64,000 nucleotides of DNA from Kribbella jejuensis (lineage in GTDB: Bacteria; Actinomycetota; Actinomycetes; Propionibacteriales; Kribbellaceae). The notes beneath the pieces are model-generated. The model did not search any database. It had not been told where the DNA came from and worked only from the letters and a program-made list of their open reading frames with translations. Positions 7,974 through 16,425 of this stretch are shown here, piece by piece. Each line of letters begins with the position of its first letter. Positions within the stretch are counted from its first letter, which is position 1. The position numbers and the translations under genes are program-made. The stretch covers positions 3,963,118 to 4,027,117 of the forward strand of contig NZ_VFMM01000001.1 in NCBI RefSeq assembly GCF_006715085.1, given 5' to 3'.

Positions 7974-9083
7974 GTGGTGCAGCTCGAGGTTAGGACACCT
8001 CACTACCTCACCGCCGCCGCTCCCGTTGTCCGTCGCCTGCGGGCGGCGCTGTCGCACCGCAAGGGCCTGGCGATCGTGGTCGCAGTGACGGCCGTCGCCG
8101 TGCCGCTCGGTCGGCTGGTTCCGCTCGTCGGCGGTCCGGTGTTCGGCATCCTGCTCGGCGTGATCGCCGGCAGCGTGATCCCGGTACTCCGCTCCGACGC
8201 GTGGCGTCCGGGCTACGACTTCGCCTCGAAAACGCTGCTCCAGCTGTCGATCGTCGTTCTCGGAACCGGCCTGTCCCTGCAGCAGGTCGCGCGGGTGGGC
8301 GCCTCGTCGCTGCCCGTCATGCTCGGCACGCTCGCGATCGCGCTCGGCGGCGCGTGGTTGTTCGGTCGCCTGCTCGGCGTCCGCGGTGACACCCAGACCC
8401 TGATCGGGGTCGGTACGGCGATCTGCGGCGGTTCCGCGATCGCGGCCGCCACCGCGGCGATCGGCGCCAAGCGGTCCTCGGTCGCCTACGCGCTGGCGAC
8501 GATCTTCACCTTCAACATCGTCGCTGTGTTGACGTTCCCGCCGATCGGCCATCTGCTCGGGCTGAGCTCGGAGGCGTTCGGCCTCTGGGCCGGTACGGCG
8601 GTCAACGACACGTCGTCGGTGGTCGCCGCCGGGTACGCGTACAGCCAGGCCGCCGGCGATCAGGCGATCGTGGTGAAGCTGACCCGCTCGCTGACGCTGA
8701 TCCCGATCGTGCTGACGCTGGTCGCGCTGAAGATCCGGCGCGAGAACCGCGCCGCCCGCGCGCTCGACGCAGCCTCGACCGGTTCGTACGAAGGCGCCAC
8801 GGCCTCGATCCGGAAACCGCTGCCGTGGCGCAAGCTCGTACCGCTGTTCCTGATCGGCTTCATCGCCGCCGCGGGCCTCCGCTCCGCGGGCGCCGTACCG
8901 ACCAGTTGGCTGCCGACCCTGACCGTCATGGGCAGCACCCTGATCACCGCCGCGCTGGCCGCGATCGGCCTGTCGCTACGCCCGCGCGAACTCCGCGACG
9001 CAGGACCCAGGCCACTCCTCCTCGGAGCGATCCTCTGGATCCTGGTCGCGACCGGAAGCCTCGTGCTTCAGTCCTTCTCGTAG
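7974..9083 (+). CDS. YeiH family (UPF0324) membrane transporter
   Basis: A 369-residue membrane protein with about 10 helices. Recognisable YeiH/UPF0324 blocks include LLQLSIVVLGTGLSLQQV, GTAICGGSAIAAATAAI and GTAVNDTSSVVAAGYAYS. The family is annotated as putative sulfate exporters, with limited experimental support. The GTG at 7974 has AGAAGGGA at suitable spacing; upstream in-frame codons lie in the GntR gene and are unlikely to be translated. The shared palindrome suggests control by the divergent GntR protein. Its end overlaps the convergent GH2 gene by 16 bases. Confidence 0.85.
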   Translation: MVQLEVRTPHYLTAAAPVVRRLRAALSHRKGLAIVVAVTAVAVPLGRLVPLVGGPVFGILLGVIAGSVIPVLRSDAWRPGYDFASKTLLQLSIVVLGTGLSLQQVARVGASSLPVMLGTLAIALGGAWLFGRLLGVRGDTQTLIGVGTAICGGSAIAAATAAIGAKRSSVAYALATIFTFNIVAVLTFPPIGHLLGLSSEAFGLWAGTAVNDTSSVVAAGYAYSQAAGDQAIVVKLTRSLTLIPIVLTLVALKIRRENRAARALDAASTGSYEGATASIRKPLPWRKLVPLFLIGFIAAAGLRSAGAVPTSWLPTLTVMGSTLITAALAAIGLSLRPRELRDAGPRPLLLGAILWILVATGSLVLQSFS

Positions 9084-10876
9084 GCCGCCTGGCGGTCCTG
9101 GATTGCCTTGATCCGGGGTACGTCGAGTTTGTTGCTGCGGTCGAAGTTGTAGATGCCGTTCTCTTCCTGGAAGACGTCGGTCAGCTGCGTGTAGCAGTAG
9201 CCGAACATCAGCTCGTTGTCGAGCAGTGCGTCGACCAGGCCGGCGAAGCGCGTGTAGAACTCCTCCTCGTCTGCGACCCGCTGGCCGTAGCCCCATGAGT
9301 CCGCCGAGTTTCCGCTCTTGCCGGCAGCGGCCTTCTCAGCGTTCCACCAGATGCCGCCGAACTCGCTGCAGAAGTACGGCTGGCCGTCGTACGCCAGCGA
9401 GATCGGCTTGCTCTCGGGCCCGCCGGTGTTGCCGTACGGATTGTCGTTCACCAGGTCTGCCATCTGCCGCGCGAACTCGGCCGGGTCCTGCTCGTAGTTG
9501 TGCGAGTCCCAGACATCGGTTTCCGGTACGCGGTGGCTGTAGCCGGAGGCGTCCAGAACCGGCCGGCTGGTGTCCGCGGCCTTGGTGGCCAGGAACATCG
9601 CGCGGGTGACGTCGTCGAGCTGGGTGATCCGGTCGTGCAGCAGTTGGTGCGTCTCGTTCAGCGGGCACCAGCCGACGATGCTCGGGTGGCTGTAGTCGCG
9701 TTCGACCGCCTCGAGCCACTGGCCGACGTACGACGCGGTCGGCTGCTGGTTGTCGGTGTCGGTGTTGCCGACACCCGAGCCCCAGTCGCCGAACTCGCCC
9801 CAGACCAGGTATCCGAGCCGGTCCGCGTGGTACAGGAACCGCTCCTCGAACACCTTCTGGTGCAGGCGCGCGCCGTTGAACCCGGCCGCCACGCTGAGCT
9901 CGATGTCGCGGACGATCGCCTCCTCGGACGGCGCCGTCATCAGGCTCTCCGGCCAGTACCCCTGGTCCAGTACGAGCCGCTGGAAGACGTGTTTGCCGTT
10001 GATCAGGATCGCCTTGCCGTTGATGCTGACCGAACGCAGGCCGGCGTACGAGTCGGCGCCGTCCACGACGTTGCCCTCGGCATCGATCAGCTCGAGACGT
10101 ACGTCGTACAGGTGCGGGTCGGTGGTGTCCCAGAGCCGGACGCGCTCGGCCGGTACTTGCAGCGTGAGCCGCGGCGCCAGGTCCAGGTCGGCACGGACCT
10201 CGGCGGTGGTGATCTCACCGTCGCCGTCCTGCAGGCGGGCGCGCACCTTCCAGCCGGGCTTGTTCGCGGAGACCGGTACTTCGAGGTGGAAGCTGGAGCC
10301 GGCGACGTCCGGGGTGATGCGCGGGCGCTTGAGGTGCACGGTCGGTACCGCTTCGAGCCAGACGGTCTGCCAGATGCCGGTGGTGCGGGTGTAAAGGCAG
10401 CTGTGGTTCGCGTACAGCTGGCTCTGCTTGCCGCGTGCCTGCGGGCCGCGGTGCGTGTCGCGGGCGCGGACGACGATCGTCACCTGCTCGCCGGGCTTCG
10501 CCACGTGGCGCAGGTTCGCGCTGAACGGGGTGAATCCGCCGCGGTGCCGGACGACCTCCTGCCCGTTCACCCAGACGGTCGCGTCGTGGTCGACGGCCTG
10601 GAAGTGCAGTACGGCGTCCTTGCCGTCCCACGCCGCCGGGATCGTGACCATGGTGCGGTACCAGACCGCCTCCAGGAAGTCGACGTCCTCGATCCCGGAC
10701 AACGCGCTCTCCGGCGCGAACGGTACGACGATCCGCTGCGGCAACTCGCGGTCCCGCAGGCCGCGCTCCAGCCCGGAGTCCGACCGGTCGATCTCGAACT
10801 GCCACTCGCCGTTCAGGTTCAGCCACTCGGGCCGGACGAACTGCGGACGCGGGTACTCCGCACGAGGCTGCGTCAT
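9068..10876 (-). CDS. Glycoside hydrolase family 2 enzyme
   Basis: A 602-residue GH2 protein without a signal peptide, so probably cytoplasmic. Domain order: N-terminal sugar-binding jelly roll (about residues 15-190, with LNLNGEWQFEID), an immunoglobulin-like domain, then a TIM barrel. The acid/base Glu408 lies in WCPLNETHQ and the nucleophile Glu505 in YFCSEFGG. GH2 covers beta-galactosidases, glucuronidases and mannosidases; the exact sugar cannot be told. It appears monocistronic with a LacI-type operator 42 bases upstream of the start, pointing to sugar-responsive repression. Confidence 0.88.
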   Translation of the reverse strand: MTQPRAEYPRPQFVRPEWLNLNGEWQFEIDRSDSGLERGLRDRELPQRIVVPFAPESALSGIEDVDFLEAVWYRTMVTIPAAWDGKDAVLHFQAVDHDATVWVNGQEVVRHRGGFTPFSANLRHVAKPGEQVTIVVRARDTHRGPQARGKQSQLYANHSCLYTRTTGIWQTVWLEAVPTVHLKRPRITPDVAGSSFHLEVPVSANKPGWKVRARLQDGDGEITTAEVRADLDLAPRLTLQVPAERVRLWDTTDPHLYDVRLELIDAEGNVVDGADSYAGLRSVSINGKAILINGKHVFQRLVLDQGYWPESLMTAPSEEAIVRDIELSVAAGFNGARLHQKVFEERFLYHADRLGYLVWGEFGDWGSGVGNTDTDNQQPTASYVGQWLEAVERDYSHPSIVGWCPLNETHQLLHDRITQLDDVTRAMFLATKAADTSRPVLDASGYSHRVPETDVWDSHNYEQDPAEFARQMADLVNDNPYGNTGGPESKPISLAYDGQPYFCSEFGGIWWNAEKAAAGKSGNSADSWGYGQRVADEEEFYTRFAGLVDALLDNELMFGYCYTQLTDVFQEENGIYNFDRSNKLDVPRIKAIQDRQAAYEKD

Positions 10877-10918
10877 GAACTCTCCCGTGGTGCTGGTCGA
10901 TGGCGGGACGAGAGCACT

Positions 10919-10932
10919 TTACAACGTTGGAA
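10919..10932. promoter_or_regulatory. LacI-family type operator upstream of GH2
   Basis: TTACAACGTTGGAA is centred on CG, with six of seven base pairs of the dyad intact and a perfect CAACGTTG core. This matches the usual LacI/GalR operator architecture (a dyad with a central CpG). It lies 42 bases before the GH2 start codon. No LacI-family gene is in the window, so the regulator must be elsewhere. Confidence 0.6.
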
Positions 10933-10963
10933 TGGGTCGGGCAATGGGCTGCGCTCGACCTGG

Positions 10964-11677
10964 CTAGCGAGTGAAGAGGGCGGCGTTCAGGAAGTCGGCG
11001 GCGAAGGTGCCGGGCCGGTCGTCTCGTACGGCGCGGAGGTCCAGCGGGGTGAGGTCCGTGAAGATCGCGCGGAGGTCGTCGAGCGTGAAGGCCATGCCGC
11101 CGTACGTGTCCCCGGTCGCGACGACGTCGAGGTCCGACGGCGCCTCCATCCGCTCGGCCGCGAACGTGACGATGCCGAACCGGCCGCCGGCGCGGACGAG
11201 CGGGAGGACCCGCTGCAGGTACGTGATCCGCCGATGCGGGGCGATGTGGTGGAAGCAACCGGAGTCGTACACCACGTCGTACTCACGGTCCGGCAGCGGA
11301 TCACGCAGTACGTCGGTTGCGGTGAGTGTGACGTTTGTGGGCATCGTCGGCCGGAGTTGGTCGAGGAGGTCCTTCGCGAGGTCGATCCCGTCGACGGTCG
11401 CGCCCTGCTCGGCGAACCATCGGGTGTTCCGCCCGGCGCCGCAGCCGACATCGAGAACCCGCGCGCCGTCGAGGCGCCCGAGCAATCCGCGCTCGTGCCA
11501 ATCCACCAACGGCTCATCGGGCAGTTGCGTTGCGAGCGGGTGTCCCGGAGTCGTCAACAGACCGGTCCAGAAGTCGGCGGCCGACGCGTCCGACCGGTCA
11601 CCGCGGCCGCTCGCACTCACCACCCGATCCAGCACGTCCAGCAACTGTTCCACGGTATGAATCCGAGCGTCCGTCAC
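10964..11677 (-). CDS. Class I SAM-dependent methyltransferase
   Basis: A 237-residue protein with methyltransferase motif I VLDVGCGAGRNTRWFAEQG (about residues 73-91), an acidic motif II (VDGIDLAK) and DVVYDSGCFHHI at the post-I region. The overall look is a TehB/thiopurine-type small-molecule methyltransferase; the substrate is unknown. It lies 14 bases after the GNAT gene in the same direction, probably in one transcript. Confidence 0.8.
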   Translation of the reverse strand: MTDARIHTVEQLLDVLDRVVSASGRGDRSDASAADFWTGLLTTPGHPLATQLPDEPLVDWHERGLLGRLDGARVLDVGCGAGRNTRWFAEQGATVDGIDLAKDLLDQLRPTMPTNVTLTATDVLRDPLPDREYDVVYDSGCFHHIAPHRRITYLQRVLPLVRAGGRFGIVTFAAERMEAPSDLDVVATGDTYGGMAFTLDDLRAIFTDLTPLDLRAVRDDRPGTFAADFLNAALFTR

Positions 11678-11691
11678 TCGCCAATTCTACT

Positions 11692-12141
11692 TTAAAACAA
11701 GGCGATTTGCTTCGAGTAGCAGTAGGTCGACGGCTCGAAAACGTACTTGCCCCACGGCTCAGTGCGCGTATAGCCGCTCGACTCGTAGAGCGCAATCGCC
11801 TCGGGCTGAAGATACCCGGTGGACAGCCGCACAGTCGAGTGTCCGGCGGCGCGCGCCGCCTGCTCCAGGGTGTTGAGGAGCAGGCGCGCCAGTCCGCGGC
11901 CGCGTGCGTGCGGGGCGACGTACATCCGCTTGAGTTCGGCGTCGTTGTTGTCGAACGTCTGCAACGCGGCGCAGGCGACCGCGTGACGGGCGTCGTCGAC
12001 CACAACGAAGTACCGGGCGCCGTCCTTCACCTGTGAGCGACCCTCGGCGCCGTACTTGGCGACGAGCTCCGCGAAGGCGGCGTCCAGGAGTGCGGTCAGT
12101 TCCGGGTCGTGGGGTGGGCGTTCTTCGACGGTGTGTGGCAC
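11692..12141 (-). CDS. GNAT family N-acetyltransferase
   Basis: A 149-residue single GNAT domain. The acetyl-CoA pyrophosphate loop is RMYVAPHARGRGLARLLL (about residues 71-88), followed by ALYESSGYTRT, both diagnostic. The acceptor is unknown. It is the first gene of a two-gene run with the methyltransferase. Confidence 0.82.
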   Translation of the reverse strand: MPHTVEERPPHDPELTALLDAAFAELVAKYGAEGRSQVKDGARYFVVVDDARHAVACAALQTFDNNDAELKRMYVAPHARGRGLARLLLNTLEQAARAAGHSTVRLSTGYLQPEAIALYESSGYTRTEPWGKYVFEPSTYCYSKQIALF

Positions 12142-12317
12142 GTAGGCATCGTAAAAGCAGGTGTGGTGGCGCGCGCGGCCGCTCTAGGGTGATCCGCGAT
12201 GCAGCGTTTCTGAAGGTGTAGGTAGGTCGCAGCCGGCCCCGGGTGGGGTCGGTTCGTTGCGGCATGCCTGCGCCGTGCTTCGACTCATCTGTCGATCACG
12301 ATCCTTCAGGAGCGTCC

Positions 12318-13241
12318 TTGCTCAGCGTCACCGACCGCCTTGTCCTGCGTACCGTCGACGGCGCCGCGGACCTGCTCACCGCAGACCTGCGCGCCATGGC
12401 GTCCATCCACTCGATCCGCCAAGCATCCGTCGACACCGTCGAATGCACCCTCGACGGCGATCTCGAGGAACTCGCGGCCTGCCCGCTGTACTCGACAGTC
12501 GACATCGCTGACCCCGAGCTGTCGCTCAGGTGCGGCTTACTGAGCACCCTCGATCCGTCGTTCCACCCGACCGCCGGGCAGGGGCAGGTTGACCGCGGCA
12601 CCGTTCGGTTCGCCCCGCTGTCCTGGACCCGCCGCTTCGGCTCTTACGAACGCTTGCCCTGGTCAACCAACCTGATCGTTGCCGAAGTTCTCGTCCGGCT
12701 GGCGAAGATCCGCCCCGGCCACCGCGTACTCGACCCGTTCTGCGGCACCGGCACGATCCTCCGCGCCGCCCACCGCCACGAGCCGACCGCACACATCGGC
12801 GGCGTCGACCACGACCACCTCGCCCTGCGACTGGCCGCCCGCAACGCACGCACTGCCCACGACCCGCGCCCCGCGGACCAAGGCCGGCGCCCCGTGGTTC
12901 AGGGCCCGCGCCTCGTGGTCCCGGGCGGGCGCCTCGTGGAGGGACGCGCGGAGCAACTTCCGCTACTCGACGGGTCCGTGGACCGGGTGGTGGCCAATCT
13001 GCCGTTCGGGAAGCAGGTCGGCAGTCATCGGGACAACCAACGGTTGTACCCTGCGATGCTCGAGGAACTCGAGCGCGTGGTGGTGCGAGACGGGCGGATC
13101 GTATTGCTGACCGAGGACAAGAGGCTGTTGCGGAACGCCGTACAGCGGAGTTCGTTCAAGGTCGTTCGCGAGCGGCTGTTCCGGTACAACGGGGCGACTC
13201 CGACAGCGTACGTACTATCCAGGACAGCCAACTCCCGATAA
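12318..13241 (+). CDS. UPF0020/Trm14-like RNA methyltransferase
   Basis: A 307-residue putative guanine-N2 RNA methyltransferase. The C-terminal half has SAM motif I VLDPFCGTGTILRAA and motif IV NLPFG, the N-(L/P)-P-(F/Y/W) signature for base amino groups. The N-terminal half is THUMP-like in position but weakly conserved. The TTG start at 12318 is chosen because AGGAG lies five bases upstream; a GTG at 12243 and an ATG at 12264 are also in frame. A tandem 7-residue repeat interrupts the domain between motifs I and IV. Confidence 0.75.
   Translation: MLSVTDRLVLRTVDGAADLLTADLRAMASIHSIRQASVDTVECTLDGDLEELAACPLYSTVDIADPELSLRCGLLSTLDPSFHPTAGQGQVDRGTVRFAPLSWTRRFGSYERLPWSTNLIVAEVLVRLAKIRPGHRVLDPFCGTGTILRAAHRHEPTAHIGGVDHDHLALRLAARNARTAHDPRPADQGRRPVVQGPRLVVPGGRLVEGRAEQLPLLDGSVDRVVANLPFGKQVGSHRDNQRLYPAMLEELERVVVRDGRIVLLTEDKRLLRNAVQRSSFKVVRERLFRYNGATPTAYVLSRTANSR
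12861..12944 (+). repeat. Four in-frame 21-bp tandem units inside the methyltransferase gene
   Basis: Four consecutive 21-base units encode DPRPADQ, GRRPVVQ, GPRLVVP and GGRLVEG. The last two share CGCCTCGTGG at the same phase, and the unit length keeps the frame. The block lies between SAM motifs I and IV, probably as a surface loop. Confidence 0.75.
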
Positions 13242-13244
13242 CAT
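13239..13244 (+). promoter_or_regulatory. Candidate -10 element for a leaderless sensor/exporter transcript
   Basis: TAACAT fits the actinobacterial TANNNT -10 consensus and ends six bases before the ATG of the ArsR-type gene, the spacing seen for leaderless transcripts. No ribosome site precedes that ATG. The element overlaps the TAA stop of the methyltransferase gene. Confidence 0.5.
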
Positions 13245-13250
13245 CGCCAG

Positions 13251-13589
13251 ATGGCGATCAAAGAGGCCGGAGCGTTGGCGGTGGCTGGATGTTTGTTTCA
13301 CGGGTTCAGTGACGCGTCGCGTCTCGCGATCGTGCGGCATCTTGCGTTGGGGGAGCATCGTGTTGTGGACCTGACCGAGCATCTCGGGCTGGCGCAGTCG
13401 ACAGTGTCTAAGCATCTGGCTTGTCTGCGGGACTGCGGGCTGGTCGAGTCGCGGGCCGAGGGGAGGGCGTCGGTCTTCAGGCTCTCTCATCCCGAGGCGA
13501 CGATGGATCTCCTGTCCGCGGCTGAACGCCTGCTCTCACTCACAGGTGATGCCGTCGCGCTCTGCCCGATCTACGGCCTCGACGCATGA
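13251..13589 (+). CDS. CmtR-like ArsR/SmtB metal sensor
   Basis: A 112-residue winged-helix repressor of the ArsR/SmtB family. Cys58 and Cys62 (HLACLRDCGLV) sit in the recognition-helix region and Cys105 near the C terminus (VALCPIYG). This matches the Cys57/Cys61/Cys102 ligand set of the Cd(II)/Pb(II) sensor CmtR of mycobacteria. It overlaps the downstream cation exporter by four bases (ATGA), the expected autoregulated sensor-exporter pair. Confidence 0.85.
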   Translation: MAIKEAGALAVAGCLFHGFSDASRLAIVRHLALGEHRVVDLTEHLGLAQSTVSKHLACLRDCGLVESRAEGRASVFRLSHPEATMDLLSAAERLLSLTGDAVALCPIYGLDA

Positions 13590-14290
13590 GTCACCCGGGT
13601 ATGTCCCACGGTCCGGCGGGCGGCGAGCCGCTGCAGCTCGGAGGCGTCGGGTCGGCGTGGGTCGTCGATCCGGGCGAACGAGAGCGGCTCGGCCGCCGGG
13701 CTCGGCTCTTGGCGGCCGCTTCCGTCGCCTACAACGTGATCGAAGCCGTCGTCGCCGTGTCGTCCGGGATGATCGCGGGCTCGGTTGCGTTGGTCGGATT
13801 CGGCCTGGACTCGGTTGTCGAGGTGTCCAGTGGGTTGATCATTCTCTGGCAGTTCCGGCACCCGCTCCCGGAGTCCCGCGAACGCAAAGCCCTGCGCATG
13901 CTCGCGTTCTCGTTCTTTACGCTCGCCGCGTACGTCGGATTCGAGTCGGTACGCGCGCTCGTCAGCGGCAGCCACCCGGACACCTCGGGAGTCGGTATCG
14001 GCATCGCGATCGCGTCTCTGATCGTGATGCCGTTCCTCTCCTGGGCCCAACGCCGTACCGGCAAAGCGCTCGGCTCCAATGCAGTCGTCGCCGACTCGAC
14101 CCAGACCCTGCTCTGCACCTATCTGTCCGCCGTGCTCCTCGTCGGCCTGCTCCTCAACGCCACCCTCGGCTGGTCCTGGGCCGACCCGATCGCCGGCCTC
14201 ATCATCGCCGCCGTCGCCGTCCGCGAAGGCCTCGAAGCCTGGCGCGGCGAAGGCTGCTGCTCACCCCTCGGCGGCCCCTGCAAGGGCTAG
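13586..14290 (+). CDS. Short CDF-type cation efflux protein
   Basis: A 234-residue membrane protein with about six helices in the cation diffusion facilitator pattern: GFGLDSVVEVSSG in helix 2 and VADSTQTLLCTYLS in helix 5. It stops soon after helix 6 and lacks the usual cytoplasmic ferredoxin-like domain. The N terminus has two Met-Ser-His groups and the C terminus ends in Cys-Cys-x5-Cys, plausible soft-metal ligands. Coupling to the CmtR-like sensor suggests Cd or Pb export. Its stop shares CTAG with the convergent amidohydrolase. Confidence 0.82.
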   Translation: MSHPGMSHGPAGGEPLQLGGVGSAWVVDPGERERLGRRARLLAAASVAYNVIEAVVAVSSGMIAGSVALVGFGLDSVVEVSSGLIILWQFRHPLPESRERKALRMLAFSFFTLAAYVGFESVRALVSGSHPDTSGVGIGIAIASLIVMPFLSWAQRRTGKALGSNAVVADSTQTLLCTYLSAVLLVGLLLNATLGWSWADPIAGLIIAAVAVREGLEAWRGEGCCSPLGGPCKG

Positions 14291-15153
14291 AGGTCGAGGA
14301 GGCGGGCGCCGTTGTCCCAGCAGACTGCTCGTAGCCAGTCGTCGCCTAAGCCGAGGGCTTCCAGGGAGGAGAGTTGTACGGCGTACTCGTACGGGATGTT
14401 CGGGAAGTCGGAGCCGAGGACGATTCGGTCCTGGGCGTCGCGTAAGCGTGGGACCAGGTCGCGAGGAAACGGCATCATCGCCTCGACGAACGGGGTCAGG
14501 GCCATCGTGGTGTCCAGGTGGACGTTCGGGTACGAGGTGAGCGCGAGATGTTCGGCGTACTCCGGCATCCCCAAGTGCGCGATCACCGCGGTCAACGAAG
14601 GATGCCGGCGGAGGACCTCGCCCATCGGGCCCGGCCCGGTGTGCCGGCCGCGGATCGGGCCGGAGCCACAGTGCACGACGACCGGTACCGAGGCGTCGGC
14701 CAACTGGCCCCAGACCTCGTCGAGCTCGCCGGAGCGCGGGTCGTAGTCGCCGACCTGCACGTGCACCTTGAAGATCCGTGTGCCCAGTTCAAGGGCTTCA
14801 CGCACATAGGAAGCGGCCGACGGCTCCGGGAAAAAGGTGCCGCTGGCAACACAACCCGGAGTGCGGGCGGCGAAGTCCCGCGCCCACGAGTTCAACGACT
14901 CGGCCATCCCCGGCTTGTGCGGATACACCAGCGCCGGAAACGCCCGCACGCCCAACGAGTCAAGCGTTTTCAGCCTTTCCTCGACCGACGTCCGGTACGT
15001 GATCGGCCAGTCTGTCCCGTAGTGCGTCGAGGCCTGGTCGAAGTACGCCCAGACGGCATTCATCACCCGGTCCGGCAGGAAATGCACGTGGACGTCGACC
15101 AGACCCTCCAGCCCGAGCCGCTGCCACCACCCGGGTACGTCGGCGTCACGCAT
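14287..15153 (-). CDS. Amidohydrolase (metal-dependent TIM-barrel hydrolase)
   Basis: A 288-residue amidohydrolase-2 type protein: the N-terminal VDVHVHFLP supplies the HxH metal ligands, VVVHCGSGP and AHLGMPEYAEHL supply further His, and LGSDFPNIPYE gives the late catalytic Asp. Family members hydrolyse or decarboxylate small carboxylates. The ATG at 15153 overlaps the ATP-grasp stop by eight bases. It is the last gene of the esterase/esterase/ATP-grasp run. Confidence 0.83.
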   Translation of the reverse strand: MRDADVPGWWQRLGLEGLVDVHVHFLPDRVMNAVWAYFDQASTHYGTDWPITYRTSVEERLKTLDSLGVRAFPALVYPHKPGMAESLNSWARDFAARTPGCVASGTFFPEPSAASYVREALELGTRIFKVHVQVGDYDPRSGELDEVWGQLADASVPVVVHCGSGPIRGRHTGPGPMGEVLRRHPSLTAVIAHLGMPEYAEHLALTSYPNVHLDTTMALTPFVEAMMPFPRDLVPRLRDAQDRIVLGSDFPNIPYEYAVQLSSLEALGLGDDWLRAVCWDNGARLLDL

Positions 15154-16375
15154 CGGCCACCCAAAGGTCGGTGAGGCCCTTGAAGTGGGCGAAGAACTTC
15201 TCCTGCTCGTGCTCCGGGTACGTCGACGCGACCGTGTCACGGAGCAACCGTTCGAAGTCCGGACCGGCCACCCAGTCCCGCACCCGCTGATCGAAGTCGC
15301 CCAGATGCGAGGCGCACCATTCCTGGTACTTGGCCGTCTCGAAGTGCTCGTCCGCGAGCGCCAGGTACCGCTCCAGCTTGGCGTCGTAGTCGAGGTCCGG
15401 GTCGTCCGCGATCTCGAAGTACCGCTCGGTGTGCAGGTCGACCGACGAACGCCGCCCGGTCGCCAGGCAGAACACCGACCACTTCACCAGCGCGCTGATC
15501 GCCCACGGGAAGTAGTAGTGCAGCGAGGTGACCGCGACGTCCGGGCAGGCGTTGGCATAGTCGATCGGATAGACCTCGTCGCCCGCGACCAGCATCTCGC
15601 AGGAGTTGAACTCCCAGCCGAAGAAAGCGTTCACGATCCGGCTGATCGCCACGGTCTGGTGCCCGGCCGAGGGTGACAGGAAGTCGTGCGAGACGGCGTA
15701 CCGGTTGTGCATCGGCTCGTCCGGGCGGAAATCCATCACCATCGTCTCGGCGCCGATCGACAGCGCACGAGCGAACTTGTCGTAGTCGACAGTGGCCTGC
15801 AGGTGCATCAGCATCTCGCCGGACTGGTCGTACGCCCGGTGCAGGTCGACCTTGTTGTCGATCCGGGACACTCCGCGCCAGCCGCCGCCGTCGAACGGTT
15901 TCATGTAGAGCGGGTACCCGAGGTCCTCGGCGATGGCGTCCAGGTCGAAGGGCTGGTTGTACTTCGCCGACGTGTACGCCCAGCGCACGTTGTCGACCGG
16001 GTTCTTGTACGGCACGAGCACGGTCCGCGGGATCTTCAGGCCGAGCCGGAGCATCGCGCAGTACGCCGAGTGTTTCTCCATCGACTGGAACGTGAACGGC
16101 GAGTTCAGCAGGTACGTGCCGTTCATCAGCGCGGCCTTCTTCAGCCACTCGCGCGGGTGGTAGTACCAGTACGCGAGCCGGTCGATGACGAGCCCGACCC
16201 GGACCGGATCGGTCAGGTCGAACGGCTCGATGGTCAGCCGCCGGGACCCGAACTCGTGCTCGTGGCCGTCGATCGTCACCGGCCCGACCCGCTGCAGCAA
16301 CGCCTCGAACGCCCGCGGCCAGTCCTCCTCGGCGCCGAGCAACAACCCGATCAAATGCCGCGAACGATCAGCCAC
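15146..16375 (-). CDS. ATP-grasp ligase-like protein
   Basis: A 409-residue ATP-grasp protein. A conserved entry segment (NSPFTFQSMEKHSAYCAMLR) precedes the nucleotide lobe with YPLYMKPFDGGGWRGVSRI, the glycine-rich loop and its Lys; the metal-binding end is EVYPIDYANACPD. Such enzymes form amide or ester bonds through an acyl-phosphate. The GTG at 16375 has AGGAG six bases upstream; longer in-frame starts give an arginine-rich leader. It is flanked by two esterases and an amidohydrolase, suggesting a shared ester- or amide-containing substrate. Confidence 0.75.
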   Translation of the reverse strand: MADRSRHLIGLLLGAEEDWPRAFEALLQRVGPVTIDGHEHEFGSRRLTIEPFDLTDPVRVGLVIDRLAYWYYHPREWLKKAALMNGTYLLNSPFTFQSMEKHSAYCAMLRLGLKIPRTVLVPYKNPVDNVRWAYTSAKYNQPFDLDAIAEDLGYPLYMKPFDGGGWRGVSRIDNKVDLHRAYDQSGEMLMHLQATVDYDKFARALSIGAETMVMDFRPDEPMHNRYAVSHDFLSPSAGHQTVAISRIVNAFFGWEFNSCEMLVAGDEVYPIDYANACPDVAVTSLHYYFPWAISALVKWSVFCLATGRRSSVDLHTERYFEIADDPDLDYDAKLERYLALADEHFETAKYQEWCASHLGDFDQRVRDWVAGPDFERLLRDTVASTYPEHEQEKFFAHFKGLTDLWVADA

Positions 16376-16425
16376 GAGGTCTCCTACAGGTCGACGGAAA
16401 GGGTAGCGGAGGGGATGGATTCTCC

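Noticed and set aside
9500..11695. A 731-codon open frame on the plus strand
   Set aside because: It lies antisense to the GH2 and methyltransferase genes, which have clear catalytic motifs; its translation is Arg/Val/Asp-rich with no domain. It is a high-GC shadow frame.
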